Below the pieces are notes generated by a model. That model had not been told where the DNA came from. It saw nothing but the letters and a program-made list of their open reading frames with translations, and ran no database searches. Made by a program: the position numbers and the translations under genes. Shown here one piece after another: positions 50,601 to 60,337 of a stretch of 64,000 nucleotides of DNA. The stretch's first letter is position 1. The number at the start of each line of letters is the position of its first letter. Origin of the DNA: Reticulitermes speratus (taxonomy: Eukaryota; Arthropoda; Insecta; Blattodea; Rhinotermitidae). The stretch lies in assembly GCA_021186555.1 (NCBI GenBank), contig JAJKFL010000004.1, forward strand, positions 10,298,001-10,362,000. Direction: 5' to 3'.

Positions 50601-53600
50601 GAATCGTTTTTTATGGCACTAAGAAGAAACTTCACAAAACAATCCACTCTGGATTCCTTTTTTGTAAAAGAACTGTATGTTTAATGTACTAGTTACTATC
50701 CTATTGCTTTTAATAAGCTTTCCCTCTTAATAAGTCTTCCCACTTAAGAAGTCCCTAATCCTCTGGTCCCTTGAAAGACTTCTTAACAGGGTTCTTCTGT
50801 GTTTGTTACTGTATTATGCTGTGTTACTTACATAAGGATTGTATTATACTGTATATAAATGGAATACAAGTGAAATTCTTTCTGCTTTGCTTGAGAATGT
50901 TGATGTAAAATATTTATAATGTCATATTTTGCTTCGTTCAGATACATCCCAGTACTGATGGCGCAGGCTAAAATATATTGGGACATGGAGAACTACGCGC
51001 AAGTTGAGAAGATCTTCCGCAAGTCTGTGGAATTCTGTAACGAGAATGATACATGGAAGCTCAATGTTGCTCATGTGCTCTTCATGCAAGAGAATAAATT
51101 TAAGGAAGCTACAGGTTTCTATGAGCCAATTGTTAAGAAGCATTATGATAATGTAAGTATGTAATGTGATGAAACATCTGGCACTTTTATCTTTAGGCCT
51201 GCTGTTCTTTTGCTAGGCGGCCGGGATAGCGCAGTCAGTATAGCGACTCGCTACGAGCTGGACGGTTCAGGGTTCGAACCCTGGTGGAGGCGAGATTTTT
51301 CGCATCTGTCAGAACTGGTCCAAGGCCAACCCAGCCTCCTGTACAATGGGTGGGTAAAGCGGCTGGACCGTGGCATTGACCACACACCTCCATCTAGTGC
51401 CGAGGTTAAAGAAAGAGTAGAGCTATACCTCTACTCCTCCTCTGGGCCTTCATGACATGTTACAGGGAGAACGTTACCTATTACTTTGCTACCTTTTGTT
51501 TTATTTTACTTAATAGCGGTGATGTGAATTGTGTTTCAGATTTTGAATGTGAGTGCCATTGTTCTTGCTAACCTTTGTGTCTCCTACATCATGACCTCAC
51601 AAAATGAGGAAGCAGAAGAAATGATGAGAAAGATAGAAAAGGAGGAGGAACAGCTGGCATATGATGACCCAGACAAGAAAGTGTTTCACTTGTGCATTGT
51701 AAATCTTGTAATTGGGTGAGACTTTTATCAGAATGTGAACAGTTATTTTGTGTATCTATGTATGCATGATAACTATGTAGACTGAATGTCACAGCACATA
51801 GTCAGGAATTCTGCTTTGAGTCTGGTAGGTCTCTGATTTGAATTTGGGTCATGGAACTGACTGTCCAGAGGATATCTGTAATTGTTCTGAGTCCAAGGTA
51901 TACCACCATTGATAATTACCCTGTAGTTACTTATTAAATGTGAAGAATATACTGCATCACATAAATGTAAAACAAGAAAAAGTTTGTAATGTTAGAAATC
52001 TGAAAACAGTAGTAAGGCTGTGAGGTTGGGAAGGATTTGCTGACTGGACAGAACACTCAGAATTTAATAACAAAGTAAATTCATAAGGCAGTGAGTTTAA
52101 AATTTCTGTACAGAACACTAGGAATTTTATAACAATATAAATTCATAAGGCATTGAGTTTAACATTTCTGTACAGAACACTAGGAATTTAATAACAAAAT
52201 AAATTCATAAGGCATTGAGTTTAACATTTCTGTACAGAACACTAGGAATTAATAACAAAATAAATTCATAAGGCATTGAGTTTAACATTTCTGTACAGAA
52301 CACTAGGAATTTAATAACAAAGTAAATTCATAAGGCATTGAGTTTAACATTTCTGTACAGAACACTAGGAATTTAATAACAAAATAAATTCATAAGGCAT
52401 TGAGTTTAACATTTCTGTACAGAACACTAGGAATTTAATAACAAAATAAATTCATAAGGCATTGAGTTTAACATTTCTGTACAGAACACTCAGAATTTAA
52501 TAACAAAATAAATTCATAAGGCATTGAGTTTAACATTTCTGTACAGAACACTAGGAATTTAATAACAAAATAAATTCATTGGGCAATGAGTTTAGCATTT
52601 CTGTGATTGCAATGTGTCTTAAATATTTTGGTTGTTACGTTTCACCCACATTGCCTTTGCAACAAAAGGAGTCCTCACAGTTAAGATGTACATACTCAAA
52701 ACACGTGTTTTAGTGTTTAGTGCCTTCATATTTGGTATTACATTAATATTAGGTTTATTGTTTCTGTTGTTTCAGAACATTATACTGTGCGAAAGGAAAT
52801 TATGAATTTGGAATCTCACGTGTTATAAAAAGTTTGGAGCCTTACAGCAAGAAACTAGGTACTGATACATGGTATGTATTTTATTTTTTTAATATTATCA
52901 TGTAATATACTGACATGTCCTTTTCTCTACATCAAGAAAGATAGGTGAGTGATAGAGAATCTAATGGGTCTTTAGTATGATTATTATCACTGTCATCACC
53001 ATCACTGCTGCCACCATCACCACCACCACCACCACCATCATGTCTTTCCTTTTATGCTTCTCACACATCTGTGTTCAGCTTGCTGCATAATGTGACATAT
53101 GTATCCAAAAGACAAATACGTTTGCTGCTTTGTGTGAGGCAGATAGAGTGCTGGGCCTTTCAGACACTTTGGACATGAGTCTGAATGTTACTGACATCAG
53201 TATATGGATGTGTCTCCATGTTTTGTCATATTGTGTAGCTAGAGGCCTTGCAGTGCATCAGTTTCCTGCCCAAGGAGTCATATTACATGTCTAAAAATTA
53301 ATTGTTTTTTAATTAATTTGGAATTAGTACAGGTTTGACAGTGTAATCTCTGGTAGCTGAATTTGTAAATGATGTACATCAAAGGTGATATATTTGCCTC
53401 TCCTCCCTTCCCCTCTTCCCCTGCCCCTCCTTCGTCTCCTTCCCCTTGTCCTTTTTCTGTAATTATTTATATCGCTGCAATGACAGAAGTCTCCAGTTTG
53501 TTGGTCCTGTTTACGGCTTTCAATACCTGGTTGTTCCATCTTGTTCTGGGTTGTCACATAGGTCTCTGTCGCTTAAATCTTAATGTAATTTTGAGCTAGT

Positions 53601-55046
53601 GAATAGCTGAAACAAGAATTTTCTTTGGTATGTACCTGTATTGGGAATAACAATTCACTAGCATGCTGGACAATAAAATGCATATTTTTCTGCATGTTAT
53701 GTGGTCACATTCATAATATGTACTTTTTCATGCATGTGTTGTGTCCTCTTACATAATTTTGAAACTATTGCGGCTTAATTGACATAAATTGATAGTTGAA
53801 TTTTTTATTATTTATTTGGTATAATTGTCATTCATATTTAGTATTATTTTTATTTTCTTCCTCTGGACACATAATGTACTGTAAGTGAAGTGTTACTTTT
53901 TTTGGTAATGATTATTAGTATTATGTATACGCAGGGGCAGAGCTAGGAGGGAGAAAGTGGTGTGGCCGACCCGGACGGTTGAGTCGAAAGGGTGGCAAAA
54001 TGAATATTTTAAATAAAAAGATGTAATTTTCTGTGTTCAACACATTACAAATTACTAAGCGAAATAAAAGGAAATTCAATAAATAATCATGATTTTTTTA
54101 AAGTTTATAGTTTCTATTAGAGGCGGCCATAGTGATTACTTGCCCCAAATGCCAGGAAATGTACCTACACAACTGTATGTATGCACACAGCAAAGCAAAT
54201 GTGAAGATCATTTATAATAATAATAATAATAATAATAATAACCATGGCTCGACAGCCCTATATGGGCTTGGGCCTCCTCTTTCCGAGGTAACGAGGTCTT
54301 TGTGCATTTGCGGCAGTGAGGGACCGGCCCACTGCTGCGCTTTTCAACTCGATCCTGATGTGACTGCCAGAGCCATCTGGCAGTCAGTCAGGAGACTTGG
54401 GTGAGAAATGGCCGCTTGAATTTAGCTTACGGACACTACTGGTTCTTCTTCATGCCCGAAGGTTCTTTTACATGCCGTAAATCTACAACATGGGACTGAC
54501 GGCTTTACTTCCCCTCCGAAGGAAGTGGTGCTCCGGATTTTTATCACCCTTAAAAATCCATTGATCTCGGTCGGGATCGAACCCGCGAACCTTGGGTCCA
54601 GTGGCGAGCACGCTAACCACTAGTCCACCGAGGTCGATGTGAAGATCATTTACTGTACTAACATTGTTTTTTAGGTTCTATGCAAAGAGATGTTTCCTCT
54701 CACTGATTGAGAATCTAGCAAAACACATGATTGTGGCAAGGGATTCAGTTTCTCAGGAGTGTGTTCAATTTCTGGAACACTGTGAAGGTATGCATTACAC
54801 ATTTCTTTGTAGTCTTGTTTCCTTATCTTGAACACAGAGGTCATGCTTGCATATCAATACGCTTTGCGGTAGGTGGGTTAATGTGTTTTGCTACAAACTG
54901 GTTATACTATTGCAGTGTTTGGGAAAGATGTGAAGACCGTTATTGAACAACCTCTGGAAGAGTCGCATCTCCATCAGGGCAAGAACACAGTCACATACGA
55001 AGCCAGACTTCTCAAGGCTTTGCTGTTACGCTTGCAGATGTACTGA
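41608..55046 (+). CDS. IFT70: IFT70 / TTC30 (DYF-1 orthologue), intraflagellar transport TPR protein, complete
   Basis: Thirteen exons totalling 1956 bp give 651 residues plus TGA; the vertebrate TTC30 length is about 665. Signatures: IKDGEYTKTIYTMI at the start, RAGLSLLAYCYFYTQDFGKA, SVGNTLTLHETALIEAFNLR, QALMNMETKPTEGFEKLQFL, the NPFPPETFGNLLLLYCKYEY block, IFRKSVEFCN, MQENKFKEATGFYEPIVKKH, YIMTSQNEEAEEMMRKIE and KGNYEFGISRVIKSLEPYS. These make a chain of TPR helices. IFT70 is an IFT-B core subunit that wraps IFT52/IFT88 and is needed for tubulin polyglutamylation and kinesin-II driven transport. In insects it should act in ciliated sensory neurons and in sperm. Every junction is GT-AG with matching phase. 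No defect found. It is alone on its strand here. Confidence 0.97.
42273..42338 (+). CDS. IFT70: IFT70 exon 2
   Basis: Acceptor TTTCAG|ATAAAG, donor TCA|GTAAGA. 22 codons: IKEQRYNDAIHVLTNVLETN-ES, the first TPR. Missed by ORF callers because it is only 66 bp. Confidence 0.92.
42554..42763 (+). CDS. IFT70: IFT70 exon 3
   Basis: Acceptor TTTCAG|TCAAGA, donor AAG|GTAATT. 70 codons from SRAGLSLLAYCYFYTQDFGK to DDPAFQGK. Confidence 0.96.
43007..43215 (-). mobile_element. SINE type A in IFT70 intron 3
   Basis: Minus strand with GGCCTATCTACCCTCC, GTACCAAGGGGTAAAG and a tail CTCCACTCCCCAATACATC. The head is degenerate (TTTGCTCCCCAGCATGGGAC). Orientation is opposite to the gene. Confidence 0.65.
43837..43962 (+). 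CDS. IFT70: IFT70 exon 4
   Basis: Acceptor AAATAG|ATCACA, donor AAG|GTAAGA. 42 codons: ITKLKAAIKYGEEDLAGAKS, an acidic loop (SSAEDDPDTD) and INHGCLLYK. Confidence 0.94.
45420..45555 (+). CDS. IFT70: IFT70 exon 5
   Basis: Acceptor TTTCAG|GAAGGA, donor ATAT|GTAAGG. Encodes EGRFEDALQKFSTSLQVLGY and LSYNVALCYYRLKEYAPALK-HI, a full TPR. Confidence 0.95.
45735..46240 (+). mobile_element. LINE 3'-end fragment in IFT70 intron 5
   Basis: Reads YGLRVSQNRVLRRMRRPMRE, then VKSRRVRCVRHLACVG and AYKVLVGKFG, i.e. the C-terminal region of ORF2 of the 19969 LINE family. It ends with a GACTAGATGAGGAACTATTA 3' tail. Confidence 0.8.
46325..46605 (+). mobile_element. Older LINE 3'-end fragment in IFT70 intron 5
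   Basis: IRRLEYVEHMRRDDKYI-like sequence and the same GACTTGCTGAGCAACTATTA tail as the copy just upstream; more decayed. Confidence 0.6.
47325..47489 (+). CDS. IFT70: IFT70 exon 6
   Basis: Acceptor TTTTAG|CTGACA, donor AATT|GTAAGT. Encodes DIIERGIREHPELSVGMTTE, then RSVGNTLTLHETALIEAFNL. Confidence 0.96.
47697..47872 (+). repeat. Degenerate tandem repeat, about three units
   Basis: Units of about 55-60 bp share ACAGTT, a GTGACTCACTAATCAA-like core and AATATATAAACATA. In IFT70 intron 6. Confidence 0.5.
48164..48432 (+). CDS. IFT70: IFT70 exon 7
   Basis: Acceptor TCTGTAG|TTGAAT, donor CCA|GTAAGT. Encodes FESAREALTDMPPRSEEEL, then FLLQQNPFPPETFGNLLLLY and AADVLAENAHLTYKYLTP, the most conserved part of the protein. 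Confidence 0.97.
48554..48970 (+). repeat. 28-bp minisatellite, about 15 units, in IFT70 intron 7
   Basis: The unit alternates ATTTACATGTCCATTCCAGT and ATTCTTTT, with small variants (some units lack AGT). All frames stay open by chance, giving a spurious FIYMSIPVFF-type ORF. Confidence 0.95.
49077..49278. repeat. Fold-back repeat, family F (degraded copy)
   Basis: Begins GATTTAAGTCTTCTGCGATG and ends near GAGAACCTCAAGTCTTGG. Middle contains complementary CCTGAAAGATG/TTTTTAAGG blocks. In IFT70 intron 7. Confidence 0.6.
49445..49641 (+). CDS. IFT70: IFT70 exon 8
   Basis: Acceptor GTTTCAG|TATCTC, donor AAAG|GTAGGG. Encodes YLYNFLDALITQPTSPEEAY and a helical KQVQEARQNHDDESVKRAV segment. Confidence 0.96.
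50099..50799 (+). mobile_element. Tigger-derived MITE, copy 2, in IFT70 intron 8
   Basis: 701 bp, same start (CAGTAGAACCCGG) and same internal ORF (50418-50684) as copy 1 at 6559, with scattered substitutions. Right end GGGTTCTTCTG is slightly damaged; only the left TA is intact. Inserted in sense orientation. Confidence 0.9.
50942..51152 (+). CDS. IFT70: IFT70 exon 9
   Basis: Acceptor GTTCAG|ATACAT, donor AAT|GTAAGT. Encodes YIPVLMAQAKIYWDMENYAQ to YEPIVKKHYDN. Confidence 0.97.
51217..51458 (+). mobile_element. tRNA-derived SINE type A, best copy, in IFT70 intron 9
   Basis: A box GGGATAGCGCAGTCAGTATA, B box GGTTCGAACCC, then GGCCAACCCAGCCTCCTGTA and a tail with AGTGCCGAGGTTAAAGAAAG. The head still resembles a tRNA but has no cloverleaf-compatible 3' end, so it is not a tRNA gene. 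Confidence 0.88.
51540..51715 (+). CDS. IFT70: IFT70 exon 10
   Basis: Acceptor TTTCAG|ATTTTG, donor TTGG|GTGAGA. Encodes ILNVSAIVLANLCVSYIMTS, KIEKEEEQLAYDDPDKK and HLCIVNLVIG. Confidence 0.97.
52048..52605 (+). repeat. 62-bp minisatellite, about 9 units, in IFT70 intron 10
   Basis: The unit runs AAGGCATTGAGTTTAACATT, TCTGTACAGAACACTAGGAA, TTTAATAACAAAATAAATTC, AT. Inner units are nearly identical, the edge units more diverged. Confidence 0.95.
52776..52871 (+). CDS. IFT70: IFT70 exon 11
   Basis: Acceptor TTTCAG|AACATT, donor CATG|GTATGT. Encodes TLYCAKGNYEFGISRVIKSL and EPYSKKLGTDT. Confidence 0.96.
52980..53042 (+). repeat. CAT/CAC trinucleotide microsatellite
   Basis: ATCACTGTCATCACCATCAC and then six CAC units; in IFT70 intron 11. 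Confidence 0.9.
54215..54636 (-). mobile_element. tRNA-derived SINE, type C, recent insertion with 16-bp target duplication
   Basis: Flanked by identical ATGTGAAGATCATTTA at 54199-54214 and 54637-54652. Minus strand: CGACCTCGGTGGACTAGTGG, A box TAGTGGTTAGCGTGC, B box GGTTCGATCCC, about 300-bp body, tail of ATT repeats. The perfect duplication dates it as the youngest insertion seen here. In IFT70 intron 11, 22 bp before exon 12. Confidence 0.95.
54675..54787 (+). CDS. IFT70: IFT70 exon 12
   Basis: Acceptor TTTTTAG|GTTCTA, donor GAAG|GTATGC. Encodes WFYAKRCFLSLIENLAKHMI and VSQECVQFLEHCE. Confidence 0.96.
54916..55046 (+). CDS. IFT70: IFT70 exon 13, terminal
   Basis: Acceptor TTGCAG|TGTTTG; runs to TGA at 55044-55046. 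Encodes VFGKDVKTVIEQPLEESHLH, GKNTVTYEARLLKALLL and ends RLQMY. Confidence 0.95.
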
Positions 55047-55374
55047 TGGTAATCCTTGCATGACATGGTCCCCTGCGTACATGCCTAGGTAACAACGGAA
55101 TTGCACTATACACCAAAGTATTATGTTTCAACACATACATTGCCAAGCATTTAAATGTGAGTTTAGACCTAAGCACTAAGTGTTTTCAGTTAAAATCAAT
55201 AATGTTTGTATTCCAAAAATCAACATGTTTTATTTTCCCAGTGTTTCCCAAGTGCTGATAAATCTTGTGAAACATATTGTACATATCGCTCCAGATAGAA
55301 CTCTTCTTTGGAGCAGATTGTACTGTGTCAACACACTTTCACCATTGGGAAGGTTCATTAATATGTTTGTTAAT

Positions 55375-55380
55375 AATAAA
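55375..55380 (+). terminator. Candidate polyadenylation signal of IFT70
   Basis: AATAAA in TTAATAATAAAAGG, 329 bp after the stop codon. Other AATAAA hexamers occur farther on (about 57115 and 57490), so the used site is not certain. Confidence 0.35.
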
Positions 55381-55939
55381 AGGTGTGTTGATGGTATTTA
55401 CTGTTTGTTGTTATGGATAGCACAATGAAATGTCAAATATCAAAGTTACATCAAAATTACTTCACCAGACTGTGTGTTGCCAGCATGAACCACATTTAAC
55501 CCTTTCCTGTCTTTTACTGGAAGACTTTGGACATAATGATTTTCCCATATAGGTGTGCCTTCTGCTTCCAAATTTACGAATTTATAGCCACATTATAATC
55601 ACATACTGAACATTGTATCTTTATTCTTTATATTTTCTGGATTCTGGAATCTTTGGAACAACTGCATGTTGTGTAGTATAAGCAGTAGTGTAAAACTTTT
55701 AGTAGCCTAATTTTGAAACCAACTTTAAACTTATGAAATATATTTAGAATGTCTAAACGTGCATATCCAATGCTAGGCTCATGTATGAATTGCCTCCCTC
55801 TCCCAACGTTCACCGACTAAACTTAAGTATCGGGCACAAGTTCAGCAATGTAATTGTAGCATTTTCCACAAGAAAACATTTCAGTGATCATAATTTTGCT
55901 TCCTGCAATTCACTGAATTTCAACAGTATTATCAACCTA

Positions 55940-56858
55940 CCGTATATTCTCGAATCTAATCCGCACTTTTTTTACAGTTTTAGAGGGCTAAAAAATCAGA
56001 TGCGGATTAGATTCGCGTGCGGATTAGATTCGCGGTCTAGAGCTGGATTTTGGAAAAATGATTGAGCTGCTGTACAATATAACAATAACGTAATTAACGT
56101 AATTAATAAACAACGTAAGAACAATACAATACAATAATCTATTATTTTATTATTTATTATTATAATTTATTATTCATCAGACTCGCCGTCATCACTCATA
56201 ATTCGAGGAATGTTCAAAGATCTGGCCTTCTTTATCGCCTCCTCGCGAGTAGATCATAACTCACAAACAGTCCAGTCTTGCGTCTCTCTTGAAAAAACGT
56301 GAAGACTGCATCATCAATTTAAGGAAATCGTCCTTTCTTGGGTCCAGTGAATTTCCTTCGTGACACCTCACACCCACTGATCGCTGCCTTGTGTTTCCGC
56401 CATAGTCGAACGTTGCTTTCATCAACTCCAAAAATTGCAGCGGCTTTGCGGTTTCCATTCTCCTCTGCGCACCGAATAACTTCACGTTTGAACTTTGCCG
56501 TATATGAGAGTCGTTTAGATTTCAGGTGTCCCTCTTCCATAACTACGTTACACGACAAATTGGAACAAGCACCTCCCACGTTTCAACAACTAAAGATCAG
56601 CTGGCTTCAGACGAGATTGCGCACGTCTGTTGAGAAAGACCTCGCCTCTATCGGTATGACTCATCGGCCACAGGCGTAGCGTCGGATTTTAACGCATTGG
56701 TAACATCCAATATTATTCAATCAGTCGCCCCGTGGGCAAGGGGTGGTTGAAGGAAAGGTGCGGATTAGAATCGCGAACTAACTTTTTTTCGTTTAAGAAG
56801 TCGCTAAAAACTGGGTGCGGATTAGATTCGGGTGCAGTTTAGATTCGAGAATATACGG
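55940..56858 (-). mobile_element. Tigger/pogo-type element with TA duplication, internally deleted
   Basis: 919 bp between TA dinucleotides. Ends CCGTATATTCTCGAATCTA and its near-exact reverse complement. GCGGATTAGATTCG-like blocks recur at both ends. Minus-strand 56319-56579 encodes the N-terminal helix-turn-helix of a pogo-like transposase: LSYTAKFKREVIRCAEENGN, RKAAAIFGVDESNVRLWRKH, KFTGPKKGRFP. The catalytic domain is absent, with a short acidic relic near 56170-56260. Confidence 0.9.
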
Positions 56859-56859
56859 T

Positions 56860-57480
56860 ACTTGGATATGAAGCAGTTTATGTACCTTCTTTTTCCCTGG
56901 TTTTTCCACAGAAGTGGCTAGTTATTTTAATAAGGTAACTTTTCTTTTGAATGCTAACAGCAGTGCTTTTTTCTTTGCTACATTGATGACAGTACTTGCA
57001 AAACAAAATATGTCAATATTTAGCCTGATTTCCTTCCTTAAAGAAAAGTAGTGTTCAGTAGTAATACTGATTTCAATGTAAATTTATGATTTTCTGCCTG
57101 TATATCTGTATGTTTAATAAACTCTGCGGTATAACTCCAGGCTTTCTGGAACATTAAAAAATTGTGTCAAAAGCTGTGATCAAAGGTACAGTATTGCAAA
57201 GTGTAATGTAAATACACATATAAATATATTTGAATCATTGCAGGTATGCTCATTGGTAACATGTTGTTAAATGCACATGTGCTGTAATTTTGTCAGTGTC
57301 TCAATAACTACATGTAGAAGCCTTGTTTTATATATAAGAAGAGTGTAACCTTGACTCTGTCATGAAACATTTTGTAAGAATGCATATAAAGTTCACAGGC
57401 TCGAATTTGCCGGTTCTCAAACTCCTCTACTGGTGTACCAGTAAATTAAATTTAACAATTGTTTGTGCCACCAATATCTT
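56860..57480. other. Gene-free stretch downstream of IFT70
   Basis: AT-rich; could hold part of a long 3' UTR (AATAAA at about 57115). No other feature recognised. Confidence 0.4.
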
Positions 57481-57654
57481 TTTTTGTATTTAAATAAAAA
57501 GGCTGATATTGGAAAGACTGGCTGATGACAGGAATGAGTCGATGTTGTCAGCAGTGCGGGCATTAGCAAATATATGTAGCCTAAATTTTATTTATTTTTT
57601 TAAATTTTTATCCTTTATATTTATGAGTAGTAGTAGTTTTTTTTTACCCCCGAT

Positions 57655-57915
57655 CCCAGTGGCCATGCGGTCTAAGGCATGGGTCTGCGGCCGCTCGTTT
57701 GCTAGGATTGTGGGTTCGAATCCCACCGGGGTCATGGATGTCTGTCTCTTGTGAATGTTGTGTGTTGTCAGGTAGAGGTCTCTGCGATGTGCTGGTCACT
57801 CGTCCAGAGGAGTCCTACCGAGTGTTGTGTGTCTAAAAAACTGTGATCGTGAAGCCTCGGGGAAAAATGAGGTGGCCTAGGCCCCCAAGGGGCTGTCGAG
57901 CAATTGAAAAAAAAA
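57655..57915 (+). mobile_element. tRNA-derived SINE, type D
   Basis: A box-like GTGGCCATGCGGTCTAAGGC and B box GGGTTCGAATCCC, then a body GTAGAGGTCTCTGCGATGTG and a poly-A end (GCAATTGAAAAAAAAA). It resembles a Leu/Arg-type tRNA head. Confidence 0.82.
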
Positions 57916-58446
57916 TTTTTTTTATTAATGCTGTATACCAGTAAACAATGGTAGGCATACCTGTAGTGGTATGTGTACAACAGTTTGAGAAAACATGTGC
58001 TAAACTCTTCATGATATTCCATGTGCATTATAATTGAACATGTACATGTACCAATAATGTATCATTAATAATTAAGTATATGATCAGTTTCACAGAAGTG
58101 TTGAGTTTTCCATACCATTAATAACTTACTGTATATATTTGTTGCTGTTTGTGGGAGTCTTGAACTGTAAATAAAGTTTATTGTGTCATATGTAAGGCCA
58201 TCAAATGTTCAGAATCTTTTAGCCCTTTAAGATGTGTTTAATCTTTCTGTGATGCATTCTAATATTTTTTCCCCCCGTCTTCTCTTTGTGTGCTATGTGC
58301 CCTCTTTTATTAATGTTTTCTACCCAAAATTGTGTATGTATGTATTATTTTGCTGATTCATGCTGTGTATCTTGTCCATCTAAATTCAGATATGTGTGAC
58401 TGTTATGATTTAATCACTAGTGTCTACTGAGAAACAAATGTGGGGA

Positions 58447-58582
58447 AGGATTTGGGTCTTCTGGGATGTGATACCGTGTTGTTGGGTGAGTTGTTCCTGA
58501 CATTGGAAGGATCGTGGTGCGTTGAGGATGAAGGCACCACGATTCTGAATTCCCAGCAACACCGGTGTGAGAACCTCAATTT
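58447..58582. repeat. Fold-back repeat, family F (compact copy)
   Basis: Starts TTGGGTCTTCTGGGATGTGA; the middle is a hairpin (GGATCGTGGTGC... with ...GGCACCACGATTC). Right part ends GTGAGAACCTCAA as at 49278. Confidence 0.65.
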
Positions 58583-58699
58583 TCAAATTGCAAGGAACAT
58601 TTTGTCCTGTGGGATCAATTTAAAATGTTGTACTTCCAAACAAAGCCTTATGTTAAATGATTGTATTATCATTTACATTCTGATGAATTTGGTTGTGAT

Positions 58700-59012
58700 G
58701 ACACATATTAAACTCAGAAGGCTGGAATGGGCTGGACACATCTGCAGGATGGATGGATCAAGAACACCAAGAAAAATCTTAGAAGGAAATTATACAGTAG
58801 TCGACCAGCAGGGAAGCCAGAGGACATGTGGATAGACGTGGTGAACAGAGATGACAGACAACTGCTAGGGACGGCAGGATGGAAAAATTGGCATTGGGCC
58901 AGAATATCTGAGGAATAAAAACTGAGGTGCCTAGGACCCAAAATTGGGCTGCAACGCCATAGTAGTATTAATAGCAGCAGCAGCAAAAGTAGTAGTAGTA
59001 GTGTAGTAGTAG
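58700..59012 (+). mobile_element. LINE 3' end of a second family, with AGT-repeat tail
   Basis: Reads RRLEWAGHICRMDGSRTPRK then, in another frame, LYSSRPAGKPEDMWIDVVNR ending at a TAA at 58918. The 3' UTR has GGGCTGCAACGCCATAG and ends in AGT trinucleotides to 59012. Confidence 0.75.
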
Positions 59013-59624
59013 TAGAATATATTTGTAAGTATTAGTTTCGTGATGTTACAAGTCCTTACTACTGATACAAGGAAAATAGATTCACATTCTTATGGACACA
59101 TTTTTAGTTGTATGGACAGAAAAATGTAACTTCCCCTTCTTTGTAAATACAAATTTTGCTAATGAAGTCAGTCTGCTAACCACATTGAACAGTCCAGTGG
59201 CACTGTGCATACTTTGCACTAACTTAAACAGAAACTGAATAGCAAACTGTACAAGAACTAAGACTCTGCATGAAGGTGGGAGATGACCACGTCACAGCAC
59301 TCTAAATGTAAAATGTCATGGGGTGGTAGAAATGGTGCTTCATATCTGGGATGTCTGCTGCTGCAATTTCCTCTGTTTCTTGAAGCAGATGTCTGAATAG
59401 TGCCTTAAAATGAACCATTACCACTTCAAAATTCACTGTGTGTAACCATCTTGTCATTTCTCATTTAATTTTGTATAAACCCATGTTTTGATGCAGCATA
59501 ATTATTGAAAAATGAGAATTTGAAGGCATTGACATGACTAATAACAATGACAATTCTCACATAACCTGTGAAGTGATCTGTGACCAAAATCTGCTATGCA
59601 GTAGCACTGTATAATGAGCTGGGT

Positions 59625-59870
59625 GACGTATTTGGTTTAGTGACTAGGCTTTGGCTTGGAAGAGCAAAGAACGAATGTATCATTGTCACTGGGGGTGGAG
59701 ATCATTCTCTTCATATTCATATTAGATCATACCTGGGGCTCAAATATCCTGCTGTCAAATTGATACTTGTGGCTATTTCACTGGAGGAAAGAAATCAGTT
59801 GAGCAACTATCACCTCCATCTGGTGCTGAGCTATATCTAGACTCCCCTATACATTGTTCCTGGTGTGGTA
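59625..59870 (+). mobile_element. SINE type A, old copy
   Basis: Head TTTAGTGACTAGGCTTTGGC, body with GAGATCATTCTC and tail CACCTCCATCTGGTGCTGAG. Diverged. Confidence 0.5.
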
Positions 59871-60337
59871 CTTAAGGAGTTAAATACCGTAAATAGTCAT
59901 TAACTACTTTGAGGGGTTGCATAAATCCCAGGTGCCAGGTTATCCTGGTGAATTTTGTACAGTGGCGCCTAATATTTGTGGGTTCTCAGTATGGAACTTG
60001 ATTCATGTCACCCTTCTGGTGCCTAGAATTTTGAGGTGGCTCTTAGTTCTTTGGAAAATTTGTGCACCCCTGACTATACCTGTTGGTATTGTTCTGTAAT
60101 CCTCCATTGTTACTGAGGAGGTGTGCTGGTGTAGTCATCAGTTCTGCAGTATGTGCAATACCAGTATCAGATTGCAGTGCTTCTGAGTTGTGGTGGACTG
60201 AAATGCTGTGAAGAAAGTGCCAGTGATGACTGTAGTAGTTCCTGTGTAGTTGCTAAATTTTGGTTTGATTTCATTTATTGACAAGTGCAAATAATCTGTG
60301 CACTTCAGTCCACTTAAAATCCATTGCTCAGTCGTTT

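Noticed and set aside
51240..51310. Possible tRNA gene (A and B boxes)
   Set aside because: No acceptor stem pairing and the sequence continues as a SINE body also found elsewhere.
53324..53599. Pyrimidine-rich ORFs on both strands (SPPFPSSPAPP / RGRRRRRGRGR)
   Set aside because: Translation of a CT-rich low-complexity tract in IFT70 intron 11.
54540..54636. Possible minus-strand tRNA gene
   Set aside because: Inside a SINE with target duplications; the 3' half lacks a closing acceptor stem.
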